NCBI GenBank assembly: GCA_003427395.1
Contig: BFEA01000238.1
Span: 455,388 to 480,295 of the forward strand
Direction of reading: 5' to 3'
Source: Chara braunii
Lineage: Eukaryota > Streptophyta > Charophyceae > Charales > Characeae
Length of the DNA: 24,908 bases
The translations under genes and the position numbers were made by a program. Shown piece by piece: positions 9,769 through 17,155 of the stretch. The number at the start of each line of letters is the position of its first letter. Positions within the stretch are counted from its first letter, which is position 1. The notes below the pieces were generated by a model, which saw only the letters and a list, made by a program, of their open reading frames with translations, had not been told where the DNA came from and searched no databases.

Positions 9769-9893
9769 AGTGTTAAGCCGAACCAGGCCCGGGTTCGGGA
9801 CACTTCTCGCAGGCGGGACAGAAGAGTGGACGGAGGAAGGAGCGCACGGGAGCAGGCACGTGCACGACGCACGCGCGCACTTGCGTACCGACG

Positions 9894-10135
9894 AGATCGG
9901 GCGCACCACTGGGCACGTTCGTGCGCACACCCGTGTACAAGGGGATCAGGCTTACGCTGCGCACGCCCACACACGGGCAGGGATAAGCAGACGGGCGTAC
10001 CCGCGCGCACCGGCGTACCGCAGGATCGGACACACTGCCGCGCGCGTCCGCGCTCACACCCGTGCACAGTCAAATCAGGTGCATCACGCACACGCGCGCA
10101 CGCAGCGTACATTCGGGCAAGCGGGCGACCGCGCT
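9894..10135. repeat. Diverged 121-bp tandem pair, CpG-rich
   Basis: gtaccg-gatcgg-...-cacacccgtg-aca-...-atcagg-...-gcgcacgc occurs from about 9894 and again from about 10015. The same words appear in the same order with scattered mismatches. The whole stretch is dominated by gcgcac and cgcgcg words. Confidence 0.6.
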
Positions 10136-10167
10136 TGCGCCGCGCGCACCCGCTAGCACCTGCGAAC

Positions 10168-10470
10168 GGAAGGAGGGAGCGGCGGGGACGACCGGGCGCA
10201 CCTGCGCGCACCCGCGCACGGAAGGAAGGAGTAGCGGAGCGGGCGCGCGTGCCTGCGCTCACCGGCACGCGGGGGGGGAAGAGCATCGGGGCAGCTGCTC
10301 GCGCCTGCGCGCATCCGAACACTGAAGGAGGGAGCAGCGGGGACGACTGCGCGCACCCGAGCGCGGAAAGGAGAAGCAGCGGGAGGGCGCGGACGCACCC
10401 ACGAACACCGCGCGCGGAAGGAGGGAACAACGGGGACGACTGCGTGCACGCTCGCGCACCCGCGAGATAG
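10168..10470. repeat. About 50-bp GC-rich tandem repeat, about six units
   Basis: Words of the form ggaaggaggga-gc-gcggggacgac followed by gcgcaccc recur near 10168, 10219, 10270, 10324, 10365 and 10415. Spacing is 41-54 bp. Units are diverged and of unequal length. Confidence 0.6.
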
Positions 10471-11061
10471 GAAGAGGGAGCCACGTGGTACCGCGCACAC
10501 TCGTGCGTTAACGTGAGTGGACAGGGAAGCTGCGCACCACTGCGAGTACCTGCGCACTTGCGCGAACGAGCGGGAGAGCTAGCGCGCGACTCGGCGTACC
10601 TCCGCGCCACCGCTGAGAGACGGGGGAGCGGGCGCACAGCGGTGCGCTCACCTGCGCGCCATTGACACGACGAGCGAAGCCAGCGCGCACCCTCGCCTGT
10701 GCGTAATGGTACGAGGAAGCTTGGGAGCAGCTGCTCGCCCATCCGCGGTGCCGTTGTTAGGAGACGGGGACTTCGGGCACGAACGGGGGGTAAGCTCGCG
10801 CGCTACTGAGCGTGACCCTGGGCACGACGGATCGGGACGCAGGCGGAGGCTGTGCGCACCAGTGCGCACCTGCACACAGCGGATTAGGGGAGCCGCGGAC
10901 CAGACACCGCAGGTGTGATCGGGATTGGGCGTACAGATCGCGGATCACATCAGAAGCTCGACGTGCGATCAGTAGAGATCATACCGGTGCCGTGGGCCAT
11001 CAGGCACAGTCAGGACATCGGGCAAGACGGCTCCTTTGGGCGCGGTCAGATCATCGAGCGG

Positions 11062-11220
11062 ACCGAACAGGGCTTTTGGGCGCAGTTGGAACGTTGGACC
11101 GAACAGGGCTTTTGGATGCAGTTGGAACGTCAGACCGAACAGGGCTTTTGGGTGCAGTTGGAACATCGGACCGAACAGGGCTTTGAGGCGCATTCTGGAT
11201 ACCGGGCGGACCGGGCCTTT
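11062..11220. repeat. 36-bp minisatellite, three good copies plus diverged fourth
   Basis: accgaacagggcttttgg begins units at 11062, 11098 and 11134, exactly 36 bp apart. A fourth unit at 11170 diverges after about 18 bp, and a poorer fifth follows. Thirty-six bp is twelve codons, so the array stays open in frame 1 with repeats of the form TEQGFWxQLE, but no known protein is recognised. Confidence 0.9.
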
Positions 11221-11280
11221 TGGGGCACAGTTGGGACACTGGCCGAGACGGGCTCTTTCCGGGGGTTACATGAACATAGA

Positions 11281-11484
11281 AGGGACACATTCCGATTAGG
11301 GCTCCACAAAGGGGCACATTCCGAACAGGGCTCCACGAAGGGGCGCATTCCGAACAGGGCTCCACGAAGGGGCACATTCTGAACAGGGCTCCCCGAAGGG
11401 GCACATTCCAAACAAGGCTCCACGAAGGGACACATTCCGAACAGCGCTCCGTGAAGGGACACATTCCAAACCAGGCTCTACGGG
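11281..11484. repeat. 29-bp minisatellite, about seven copies
   Basis: Units of the form ggggcacattccgaacaggg plus ctccacgaa repeat every 29 bp with a few substitutions per unit. Because 29 is not a multiple of three, each unit shifts frame; the open frames here are by-products of the repeat. Confidence 0.9.
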
Positions 11485-11509
11485 GAGACACATTCCGGTA
11501 CTCTCCGAA

Positions 11510-11698
11510 GAGGCACATCCGAATCACGTACGTTCCGGGGGGGGCACATCCCGAACTCGTACGCTCCGAAGAGGCACATCCCGATCGCGTACATTCCGAG
11601 GAGGCACGTCCCTACCACGTACGTGTTGCAGAGGTACATCTCGAACAGGCACTTTCCGAGGAGGTACATCTCGAACAGGTACATTCCGAAGAGGTACT
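11510..11698. repeat. 30-bp minisatellite, about six copies
   Basis: Units of the form gaggtacatctcgaacaggt plus acattccgaa repeat about every 30 bp, with the best copies at 11630-11690. It shares the cgaacagg core with the 29-bp and 36-bp arrays, so the three probably derive from one ancestral unit. Confidence 0.85.
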
Positions 11699-11699
11699 T

Positions 11700-12313
11700 T
11701 GAAGAGTTACTTTTCCCGAACCGGGCCGTTTGAAGGGGTACGTCGCGAAGAGGTATGTTTGAAGGGGTACTTTTCCTCAACCGTGTCAGCCGAAGGGGAC
11801 ACATCGCGAAGAGGTATTCTTGACGAGGCGTATTCTGATCAGGGCTTCCGGGGGAAGCACATTTCGGACGGGCCCTTGGAGGCATGGTCAAGGTGGACCT
11901 AGAGCTTTGGCCCCAGTGGGCGAGAGAGGCAACTTCGGATACGGAGAGTTCTAGCACCGTTCCCTGGGACCAACGGGCCCGTTACCGGCGACACCCGGTC
12001 GGGAGGAGGGTTAGGCCCAGGCGGATGACTAGATCCATAGGCACCCAAACGGACTTCCCAGACATAGGGGCGGGACATACGGTTGAGGCTGGAACTAGCA
12101 TTTTACACCCAACGTTCTATTTGTTCGTTCCAGACGGCGACTTGTGATTCATTTGTGCATTTGCTTCGGTCTGTCGCGGTCCTTGCTTTTGTGGATGTGG
12201 ACTGACGTGGTTTGTGCAGGTTACAGGAGCCCCGACCAGCCCTCCCGCGGGTGACAGACGCGGCGCGAGGTATAGGGTTTGGGCGGAGTGCCAGCAGAGC
12301 CGTTCTCCCGGTC
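11700..12313. other. Right end of insertion, no recognised gene
   Basis: 11700-11880 still contains eroded words of the neighbouring arrays (gaaggggtac, gcgaagaggtat). An open frame at 11884-12147 ends with RSIGTQTDFPDIG. It has no recognisable domain and no homologue I can name, so I do not call it a gene. From 12148 to 12313 nothing is recognised. Confidence 0.5.
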
Positions 12314-12559
12314 GACAACGGTCACCAAGAGGTCGACCGTGTCCTTGCTAATAGCAAGCACAACAACAAACCGATGTAGTACAAAGTCACATTCAAGCAA
12401 TGCGCTCCTGACGACACACGCTGGATTTCGCGAGCTGACCTGAAGGCGACAACACCCCTCATCTTCGCACATTACGAAAAACAGCGACTTGCTAAGGAGG
12501 CTGCCCAACCCGCCCGGCCCACACGGACGTCGGACAGACAGCTTCGCCCTCGCAATTAG
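12314..12559 (+). pseudogene. pol: Element A chromodomain and pol C-terminus (downstream half)
   Basis: Frame 2 reads NGHQEVDRVLANSK, then a TAG at 12377-12379, then YKVTFKQC, DDTRWISRADL and TPLIFAHYEKQRL, ending at TAG 12557-12559. This matches the C-terminal end of element C almost residue for residue. The hydrophobic and tryptophan pattern (YKV.F...DDTRWI...DL) is that of a chromodomain, the module that in chromoviruses targets integration to marked chromatin. At the TAG position element C has Gln, so one C-to-T change explains the stop. Confidence 0.8.
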
Positions 12560-12570
12560 CTCGGTCTTCA

Positions 12571-12582
12571 AGGGGGGGAGTG
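12571..12582 (+). promoter_or_regulatory. Polypurine tract of element A
   Basis: agggggggag lies directly before the 3' LTR and 11 bases after the pol stop. It would prime plus-strand DNA synthesis. Element C has the equivalent tract in the same position on the minus strand. Confidence 0.8.
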
Positions 12583-13665
12583 TGTGGCATTCTACCACCA
12601 CACGGGCCCCAGTTAGGGCCTGGTTCCGTAGTTAGGCTTAGTTTAGGGCTAGGGTCAGGGGTCACGTCGGTTCAGACCGGTAGGTCGGCCCAGAGGCCGA
12701 GTAGGCCAACGGTCACAAGGGGCAGGCCGGTACCGGTCCAACACCAGGACCTACCGACGGCGCAGTTTAGGCGCCACTTTCAGATTTCGGCATCAGATCT
12801 GAACCGTTGATTTGATCAACGGTCCAGACCCGAGGGTACCAGCAGCATTGAGGCTGGCCCAACATTATATCAGCCGGGTACCAGCCTCAATAGGCAGGTT
12901 AGTCAAGGACAGCGTTTCAGCGTTAGAATAGCGGAGCAGCAAGGAGATTAGCGCAGCAACGATTAGCGCCAGTTCTCTGGCTCAGCACGCAGCCCAGCGC
13001 CATAGCTACATCGCCAAGCTCGGCCTCGGCGGACTTCGACAGAGACGGCGCGGCCACCCAGGTATCAGGGAGAAAGGCTTCGCCTTTCTTCCCTCTTCAT
13101 GTTCTTCTCCCCTCCTCCTCCGCCTTCTTTCTCCTCCTGCCCTAAGTCTACTTCTTGGGTTACTCCTACTGGACTACTACGAGTATGAAGGATGCTTACG
13201 AGTTCTGATGATGTAGGAGATAACAACATTGAGACTTTCGGTTGAGGACTAGTTTTGGGATCGGACTTCATCTACCTCTGGAGATGCATCTTGGCATTGG
13301 GAGATCGGTACCTGGGACACTGTGAGACTCTGTATTCGCGACATTTCGGATTTTCGCTACTTGTGACATTTCAATACACTATTTTTGGAGACATTGAGTT
13401 GACGTCATCTTCCCTCTCCTCCTCCCCTCCATTCATTTGTGTATGAGATCAGACCCTGGCCCTTTCTTCCATGTCCCAAGGCCAGGGCTTTCACACCACC
13501 GATGCATGTTTGTGCGGGATTTGTTGCAGTCTGAGTCAGGTCTGAGTCAATCCATGTGTATCAAGTCTTCCGCTGTAATTGTATTTGCTTTGTATTATCA
13601 GGTTGGTTTTGGGGATCTGCGCCATACTTATGTCTGTGTTCACGAGCATGCAACACCGCCCCACC

Positions 13666-13670
<5 letters not shown>
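12583..13670 (+). repeat. 3' LTR of element A (about 1.09 kb)
   Basis: It starts TGTGGCAT just after the polypurine tract and ends CCTCA at the edge of a CA microsatellite, giving TG...CA termini. Shared anchors with the element C LTR, in order: the start, a hairpin with CACACGGGCCC, gttgacg-cat with pyrimidine-rich sequence, a tggc...gccagg hairpin, aagtcttccg (13563-13572), and atgcaaca near the end. The match is patchy, so boundaries are estimates. A TATA-like tatat lies at 12866-12870. Confidence 0.7.
12803..12891 (+). promoter_or_regulatory. Palindrome-rich core promoter region of LTR A
   Basis: A perfect 9-bp inverted repeat (accgttgat / atcaacggt, 3-base loop) lies at 12803-12823. A perfect 11-bp inverted repeat (attgaggctgg 12847-12857, ccagcctcaat 12881-12891) encloses the TATA-like tatat. 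gggtaccagc also repeats directly at 12834 and 12876. CCGTTG halves resemble MYB-type core sites; that reading is inference. Confidence 0.5.

Positions 13671-13706
<36 letters not shown>
13669..13706. repeat. (CA)n microsatellite
   Basis: About 19 uninterrupted CA units, starting exactly at the proposed end of LTR A. Confidence 0.98.
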
Positions 13707-13708
<2 letters not shown>

Positions 13709-13752
13709 AAGGAATGTATATTTCGATGTTCAAGCAGAAGATTCAATCGATT

Positions 13753-13844
13753 TTGCTCATCCTATCGATGGAAGTTGCACGAGGGCAGCCGCGAGGTTCG
13801 AGACTTACCTGTCTGCCGGTGCGTTGCTCATCCTATCAATGGAA
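13753..13844. repeat. 21-bp direct repeat between microsatellites
   Basis: ttgctcatcctatcgatggaa at 13753-13773 recurs with one mismatch at 13824-13844. The second copy lies immediately before the CT tract. Confidence 0.85.
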
Positions 13845-13849
13845 AACTT

Positions 13850-13850
<1 letters not shown>

Positions 13851-13937
<87 letters not shown>
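13851..13937. repeat. Compound (CT)n(CA)n microsatellite
   Basis: About 27 CT units with one early interruption (13851-13904) followed by about 16 CA units (13905-13937). Coding sequence of element B begins at once after it. Confidence 0.98.
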
Positions 13938-13941
<4 letters not shown>

Positions 13942-14312
13942 CTATTTCTGCGATTGATGATGTTTCTGAGCTTGTGGAGGGAACAGAGTTAGACGGCGAG
14001 GAGAGTGTTGAGGGTAGCATTCTCGCCGCAGTAGTAAAGACTAAGGCAGGTGGTCGCGGCAAGGGCGGTCAGCAAAGGAGTCAGGGGCAAGCCGCCAACC
14101 CAGAAAAAATAGTTGTTTGGGTAAGGGCAGGTTTGGATCAGGAAGTGTGGCGGGACCGTTGGTCAAGGGGAGCTTGCATAAACTGCGGCGAGTACGACCA
14201 TACACAGTTTAAGTGCAAGAACCCGAAGGTCTTGCACAAGATCCCTCCTAAGGGTGGGTATGCTTCTTCTCAGTCTGGGGCCTCTACGAGCTCCAGCTCG
14301 GGAAACAATTAG
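13938..14312 (+). pseudogene. gag: Element B gag C-terminus with CCHC zinc knuckle (5'-truncated)
   Basis: Frame 3 reads LPISAIDDVSELVEG, then a basic Gly/Arg/Gln-rich stretch (AGGRGKGGQQRSQG), then the knuckle CINCGEYDHTQFKC at about 14176-14217. This is an exact C-x2-C-x4-H-x4-C nucleocapsid motif that would bind element RNA. It ends in a Ser-rich tail at TAG 14310-14312. The capsid-coding part is missing because the element is cut at the microsatellite. The open frame extends upstream through the CT/CA repeat, but that part is not gag. The knuckle residues are all present. Confidence 0.8.
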
Positions 14313-14337
14313 GGCCGGTAGAAGTAACTGCTTCTAC
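14300..14337 (+). promoter_or_regulatory. Putative -1 ribosomal frameshift site between gag and pol (element B)
   Basis: The heptamer GGGAAAC at 14300-14306 is read as ..G GGA AAC in the gag frame, the canonical X XXY YYZ slippery arrangement. The gag stop TAG follows three bases later (14310-14312). Slipping back one base enters frame 2, which is open from there into protease. Eleven bases downstream of the heptamer is a perfect 7-bp stem (GTAGAAG 14318-14324, CTTCTAC 14331-14337) with a 6-base loop, a plausible pausing structure. Confidence 0.7.
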
Positions 14338-15118
14338 TCTCGTTGAAGTGGGTGATGTACCCTCCCCGTTTCAAGAGTTGGCCGAAGCTATTGACTCCTT
14401 AGTCACCCCGCAGACGCATCCAGACCCAACTATACTCTGTACGTTGGATGTGTTTGAAGCCTTAGAGGACCTTCAACGGGAGTGGTCGGCAAGGGATCCT
14501 CGTGAGTCCTGGGTGGCAATAAGTAGAGGTCCAAGAGGGGAGCACTTCATTGTGGAAGTTGGTGTGGGTGGTCGCAAGTGCGGCGCCTTCGTAGACATTG
14601 GCTTCACGCGAAACTTCATAAGTCGCTACTGCGTTGATAGACTGCGCCTAAAGGACCGGGTGCAGCGCCTTAGTAGACCGGTAACATCTACTTTGGCCAA
14701 CAAAGAGCGCAAGATGGTGGAGGACTATGTTAAAGACGTGGTCTGCACGTTCTCGTACCCAGGAGGAAAGATAAACCATAAGATATCATTCCTGGTGAGC
14801 GACGATTTGCCCTTTGACATGTTATTGGGCATGTACTACCTCGAGGTTGCCAAGCCCCAGTTTGACTGGGACAAGAAGGTTTTGAAGCACGAGTTGCCTA
14901 ATGGGAGGACCGTTAGACTGACAAAATATAAAGCCAGTAGGTTAATAGACTCCTACGGGTGCTTATGCGCATCTGCCTTCTATAATTATTATAAACAGAA
15001 CCAAGAGGAAGGAATGTACTTAGTCTATGTCTCTGCAAAAGAGGAGGCCGTTAAAACACCCCCAGAGATAGAGACCATCGTCGCTAAGTACCCCGATCTG
15101 GTTGAGGAGCCTACATGA
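14313..15118 (+). pseudogene. pol: Element B protease region of pol
   Basis: Frame 2 is open from the slippery site through a linker (PSPFQELAEAIDSLV) to the retropepsin region: CGAFVDIGFTRNFISRYC at about 14579-14632, with LPFDMLLGMYYL downstream as the conserved ILG-type motif. The active site reads D-I-G-F where the family has D-S/T-G-A, so the residue after the catalytic Asp is abnormal and activity is doubtful. The frame ends at TGA 15116-15118, which is one C-to-T change from CGA, and pol continues in the same frame beyond it. Confidence 0.75.
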
Positions 15119-15970
15119 GTCATAGACAGGGAGGTTGTCCATGCCATAGAGATCATCCCACGTAGCAAGACACCTAAGGGAAGAATCTATAGGATGGCTC
15201 CAACCGAGTTGGACGAGCTTCGGTGACAACTGAAAGAGCTCACAGAAAAGGGGTGGATTCGGCCGAGCACCTCCCTCTTTGGCTCACCAGTATTATTCGT
15301 TCCAAAGAAAGGGGGAACACTAAGGATGTGCATTGATTATAGAGGCCTCAATGCCATCACCGTTAAGAACACAGAGCCTCTACCACGCATCGACGACCTA
15401 TTGGATAGGGTGCAGGGGTGTAAGTACTACACCAAGATAGACTTAAAATCCGGCTACCATTAGATTGCCATAATGACAGAGGACCAACACAAAACCGCAT
15501 TTCAGACCAGGTACGGTCTATACGAGTTCATGGTGATGCCCTTTGGCCTTTGCAATGCGCCGGGTACATTCCAGCATGCCATGAATAGGATCTTCCATGA
15601 CTACTTAGATAAGTTCGTTGTCGTGTACCTCGACGACATACTTATCTTTAGTAGAATTGTCGAGGAACATGCTCAACATGTAGACAAAGTACTATCCCTC
15701 CTTCGACAGCACAAGTATAAGATAAACGCAAAAAAATGCGAGTTCGGTCGCACTCGAATCTTGTACTTGGGTCATGAAGTAGTCGCGGATAGGATTAGGC
15801 CCGAAGATGCAAAGGTGGCTAGCATACATGATTGGCCACGAACCCAGTCTGTGACTGAGGTCAGATCATTCTTGGGAATGTGTGGTTATTACCGCAACTT
15901 CGTAAGGAATTGTAGCACGATCACATCTCCCTTGACTGATCTCACTCGACTTGACACACCATGGGACTAG
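15119..15970 (+). pseudogene. pol: Element B reverse transcriptase with several stops
   Basis: Frame 2 continues with [61 protein letters not shown] and the catalytic VVVYLDDILIFS (YLDD at 15626-15637), then KCEFGRTRILYLGH and VRSFLGMCGYYRNFV. All RT blocks are present in order. Stops lie at 15224-15226 (TGA), 15461-15463 (TAG, where the family has the Gln of SGYHQ) and 15968-15970 (TAG, where the family has Trp). All three are single-transition changes. No indel is needed within RT. Confidence 0.88.
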
Positions 15971-16493
15971 ACCGGCAAGTGCGAGGCAACTTTCAAGCGT
16001 TTGAAGCATGCTCTTTCATACCATGAGGTTATCATGGTGCCTGACCCGCAGAGGCCATTCATTGTTACCACTGACGCAAGCCAATATGGCATTGTCACAA
16101 TGCTGGCTCAGCAGGAAGGGAAAAAGTTGAGATCGGTCAAGTACATGAGCAAAAAGATGCCATAAGTTGGCAAAGTCCACCTATGAGAGGGAACTCTACG
16201 CTCTCTACAAGGCACTAGTCCACTGGAGGCACTATCTGTTAGGTAGGTTCTTCTATTTGAGGACTGACCATCAGACCCTTAAGTGGATCAAGACCCAGCC
16301 AGTTCTCTCTGATGCACTCAAACGCTGGATTGAAGTCATAGATCAGTATGACTTCAAACTAGACTATGTGAAGGGAGAGTACAATAAGGTTGCGGATACA
16401 TTGTCGAGAAGGGCAGATTATCTAGGTGCGCTGGTTTCTGAATTTGGCTTATCTGAAGACATGACTCGATCTTTGGGGGAAGACTACAAGTAA
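15971..16493 (+). pseudogene. pol: Element B RNase H domain, frameshifted
   Basis: Frame 2 reads FIVTTDASQYGIVTML (catalytic Asp) and KYMSKKMP. A stop at 16163-16165 coincides with a frameshift, after which frame 3 reads KSTYERELYALYKAL (Glu), HWRHYLLGRFF, LRTDHQTL (Asp), WIEVIDQYDF and YVKGEYNKVADTLSRR. These are the gypsy RNase H landmarks with all three acidic residues present. Frame 3 ends at TAA 16491-16493, explicable as CAA to TAA, and continues coding-like to about 16545. Confidence 0.83.
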
Positions 16494-17155
16494 GATCCCA
16501 TCACGAAGGACATCATCAACAAACTGCAGGCCAACGACAAGGCACCACTGACGAGTTTGTGATGATGGATGGGTTACTCTTTCTTGAAAAGGCAAGGTTT
16601 AAAAGGTTAGTTGTTCCATCTAGGGAAGTTTTGCGTAGTTTATTTTTAGGTGAGTGCCATGACGCAACGGGACATTTCAGCTACAAGAAGACTAGTGCTA
16701 ATTTAGTACAACGATTCTGGTGGCCTAACATGATAGACGATGCAAAGAAGTACGTACAGACCTGCCAGGTCTGTCAGCGGGACAAGCCGCGGACTCAAGC
16801 TCCGCTTGGGTTACTCAAACCTCTACCCATTCCTGCTCGCCCAGGATAGAGTATCTCCATGGACTTCATGGGCACTCTCGTGACCAGCAAGAATGGCAAG
16901 AGGCACATCTTCGTCTTTGTCGATAGGTTCACTAAGTATGCTAGACTAATTGCCATGCCGAAGACCGCCAGGACTGAACATGTCATCAAGTTATTCATGG
17001 ATAACTGGGTGCATGATTTTGGACTGCCAAAGACAATCGTTAGTAATAGAGATGTTCGTTTCACAAGCGAGATGTGGAAGAAGGCTGCTGAACAGATGGG
17101 CAGCCAGCTTAAGATGACTAATGGGAATCATCCCGAAGCAAATGGGCAGGACTGA
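16494..17155 (+). pseudogene. pol: Element B integrase, truncated before the catalytic Glu
   Basis: After a shift from frame 3 to frame 2 near 16545, the zinc-binding region reads ECHDATGHFSYKKT ... CQVCQRDK. TAG at 16847-16849 interrupts it just before the core. The core has SISMDFMGT (Asp 16862-16864), but the second motif reads VSNRDVRF: the catalytic Asp position (usually SDR) is Asn (AAT, 17045-17047), one G-to-A change. Sequence stops resembling integrase at NHPEANGQ, where the catalytic Glu should follow, and meets unrelated DNA at about 17155. Glu, C-terminal domain and LTR are missing. Confidence 0.83.

Larger units (their letters stand above)
9771..12313. other. 2.5-kb repeat-rich insertion splitting the element A chromodomain
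   Basis: Alignment with element C shows pol broken after Ser-Met-Asp (9760-9768) and resuming at Asp-Asn-Gly-His-Gln-Glu-Val-Asp (12314 onward). The insert is flanked by GACAG (9766-9770) and GACAA (12314-12318), a plausible imperfect 5-bp target-site duplication. It begins tgttaagccg. It carries a CpG-rich half (about 9800-10700) and a minisatellite half (11062-11700), with non-repetitive sequence at 11700-12313. No transposase, RT, LTR pair or terminal inverted repeat is recognised, so its nature is unknown. Confidence 0.75.
4150..13670 (+). mobile_element. Ty3/gypsy element A (chromodomain type), degenerate
   Basis: Order on the + strand: short 5' LTR remnant, primer-site-like sequence, gag, protease, reverse transcriptase, RNase H, integrase, split chromodomain, polypurine tract, 3' LTR. 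RT before RNase H before integrase is the Ty3/gypsy order, and the C-terminal chromodomain places it among chromoviruses. gag and pol lie in the same frame (frame 1) for almost the whole length, so the ancestor encoded one polyprotein. Stops at 4468, 5974, 6070, 7846 and 12377, two compensating frameshifts in RT, and a 2.5-kb insertion at 9771 inactivate it. It is the same family as element C, with near-identical protein motifs. Confidence 0.88.
13938..17155 (+). mobile_element. Ty3/gypsy element B, truncated at both ends
   Basis: It carries the C-terminal part of gag with an intact zinc knuckle, then protease, RT, RNase H and most of integrase, in Ty3/gypsy order. The 5' edge coincides with a microsatellite; the 3' edge falls just before the catalytic Glu of integrase. 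LTRs, primer site, chromodomain and polypurine tract are absent. gag is in frame 3 and pol in frame 2, a -1 arrangement unlike elements A and C, and the protein motifs also differ, so this is a separate family. At least seven stops and two frameshifts inactivate it. Confidence 0.88.

Noticed and set aside
9769-10470. Continuation of the integrase open frame (Arg/Ala-rich, 230 residues) as real protein
   Set aside because: It lies beyond the point where similarity to element C ends and consists of translated GC-rich tandem repeats; all frames on both strands are open there.
9705-10742. 345-codon minus-strand open frame rich in Arg, Ala and Cys
   Set aside because: It is the shadow of the GC-rich repeats and overlaps the true integrase end on the plus strand; no domain seen.
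11062-11698. CRISPR-like array
   Set aside because: Units are contiguous with no unique spacers, periods vary between arrays, and the context is a eukaryotic retroelement.
11884-12147. Possible gene ending RSIGTQTDFPDIG
   Set aside because: Only 87 codons, no recognisable domain, no start context, and it lies in the insertion next to eroded minisatellites; kept as unassigned sequence.
13556-13992. Open frames encoding Thr-His or Leu-Ser dipeptide runs
   Set aside because: These are translations of CA and CT microsatellites on either strand.
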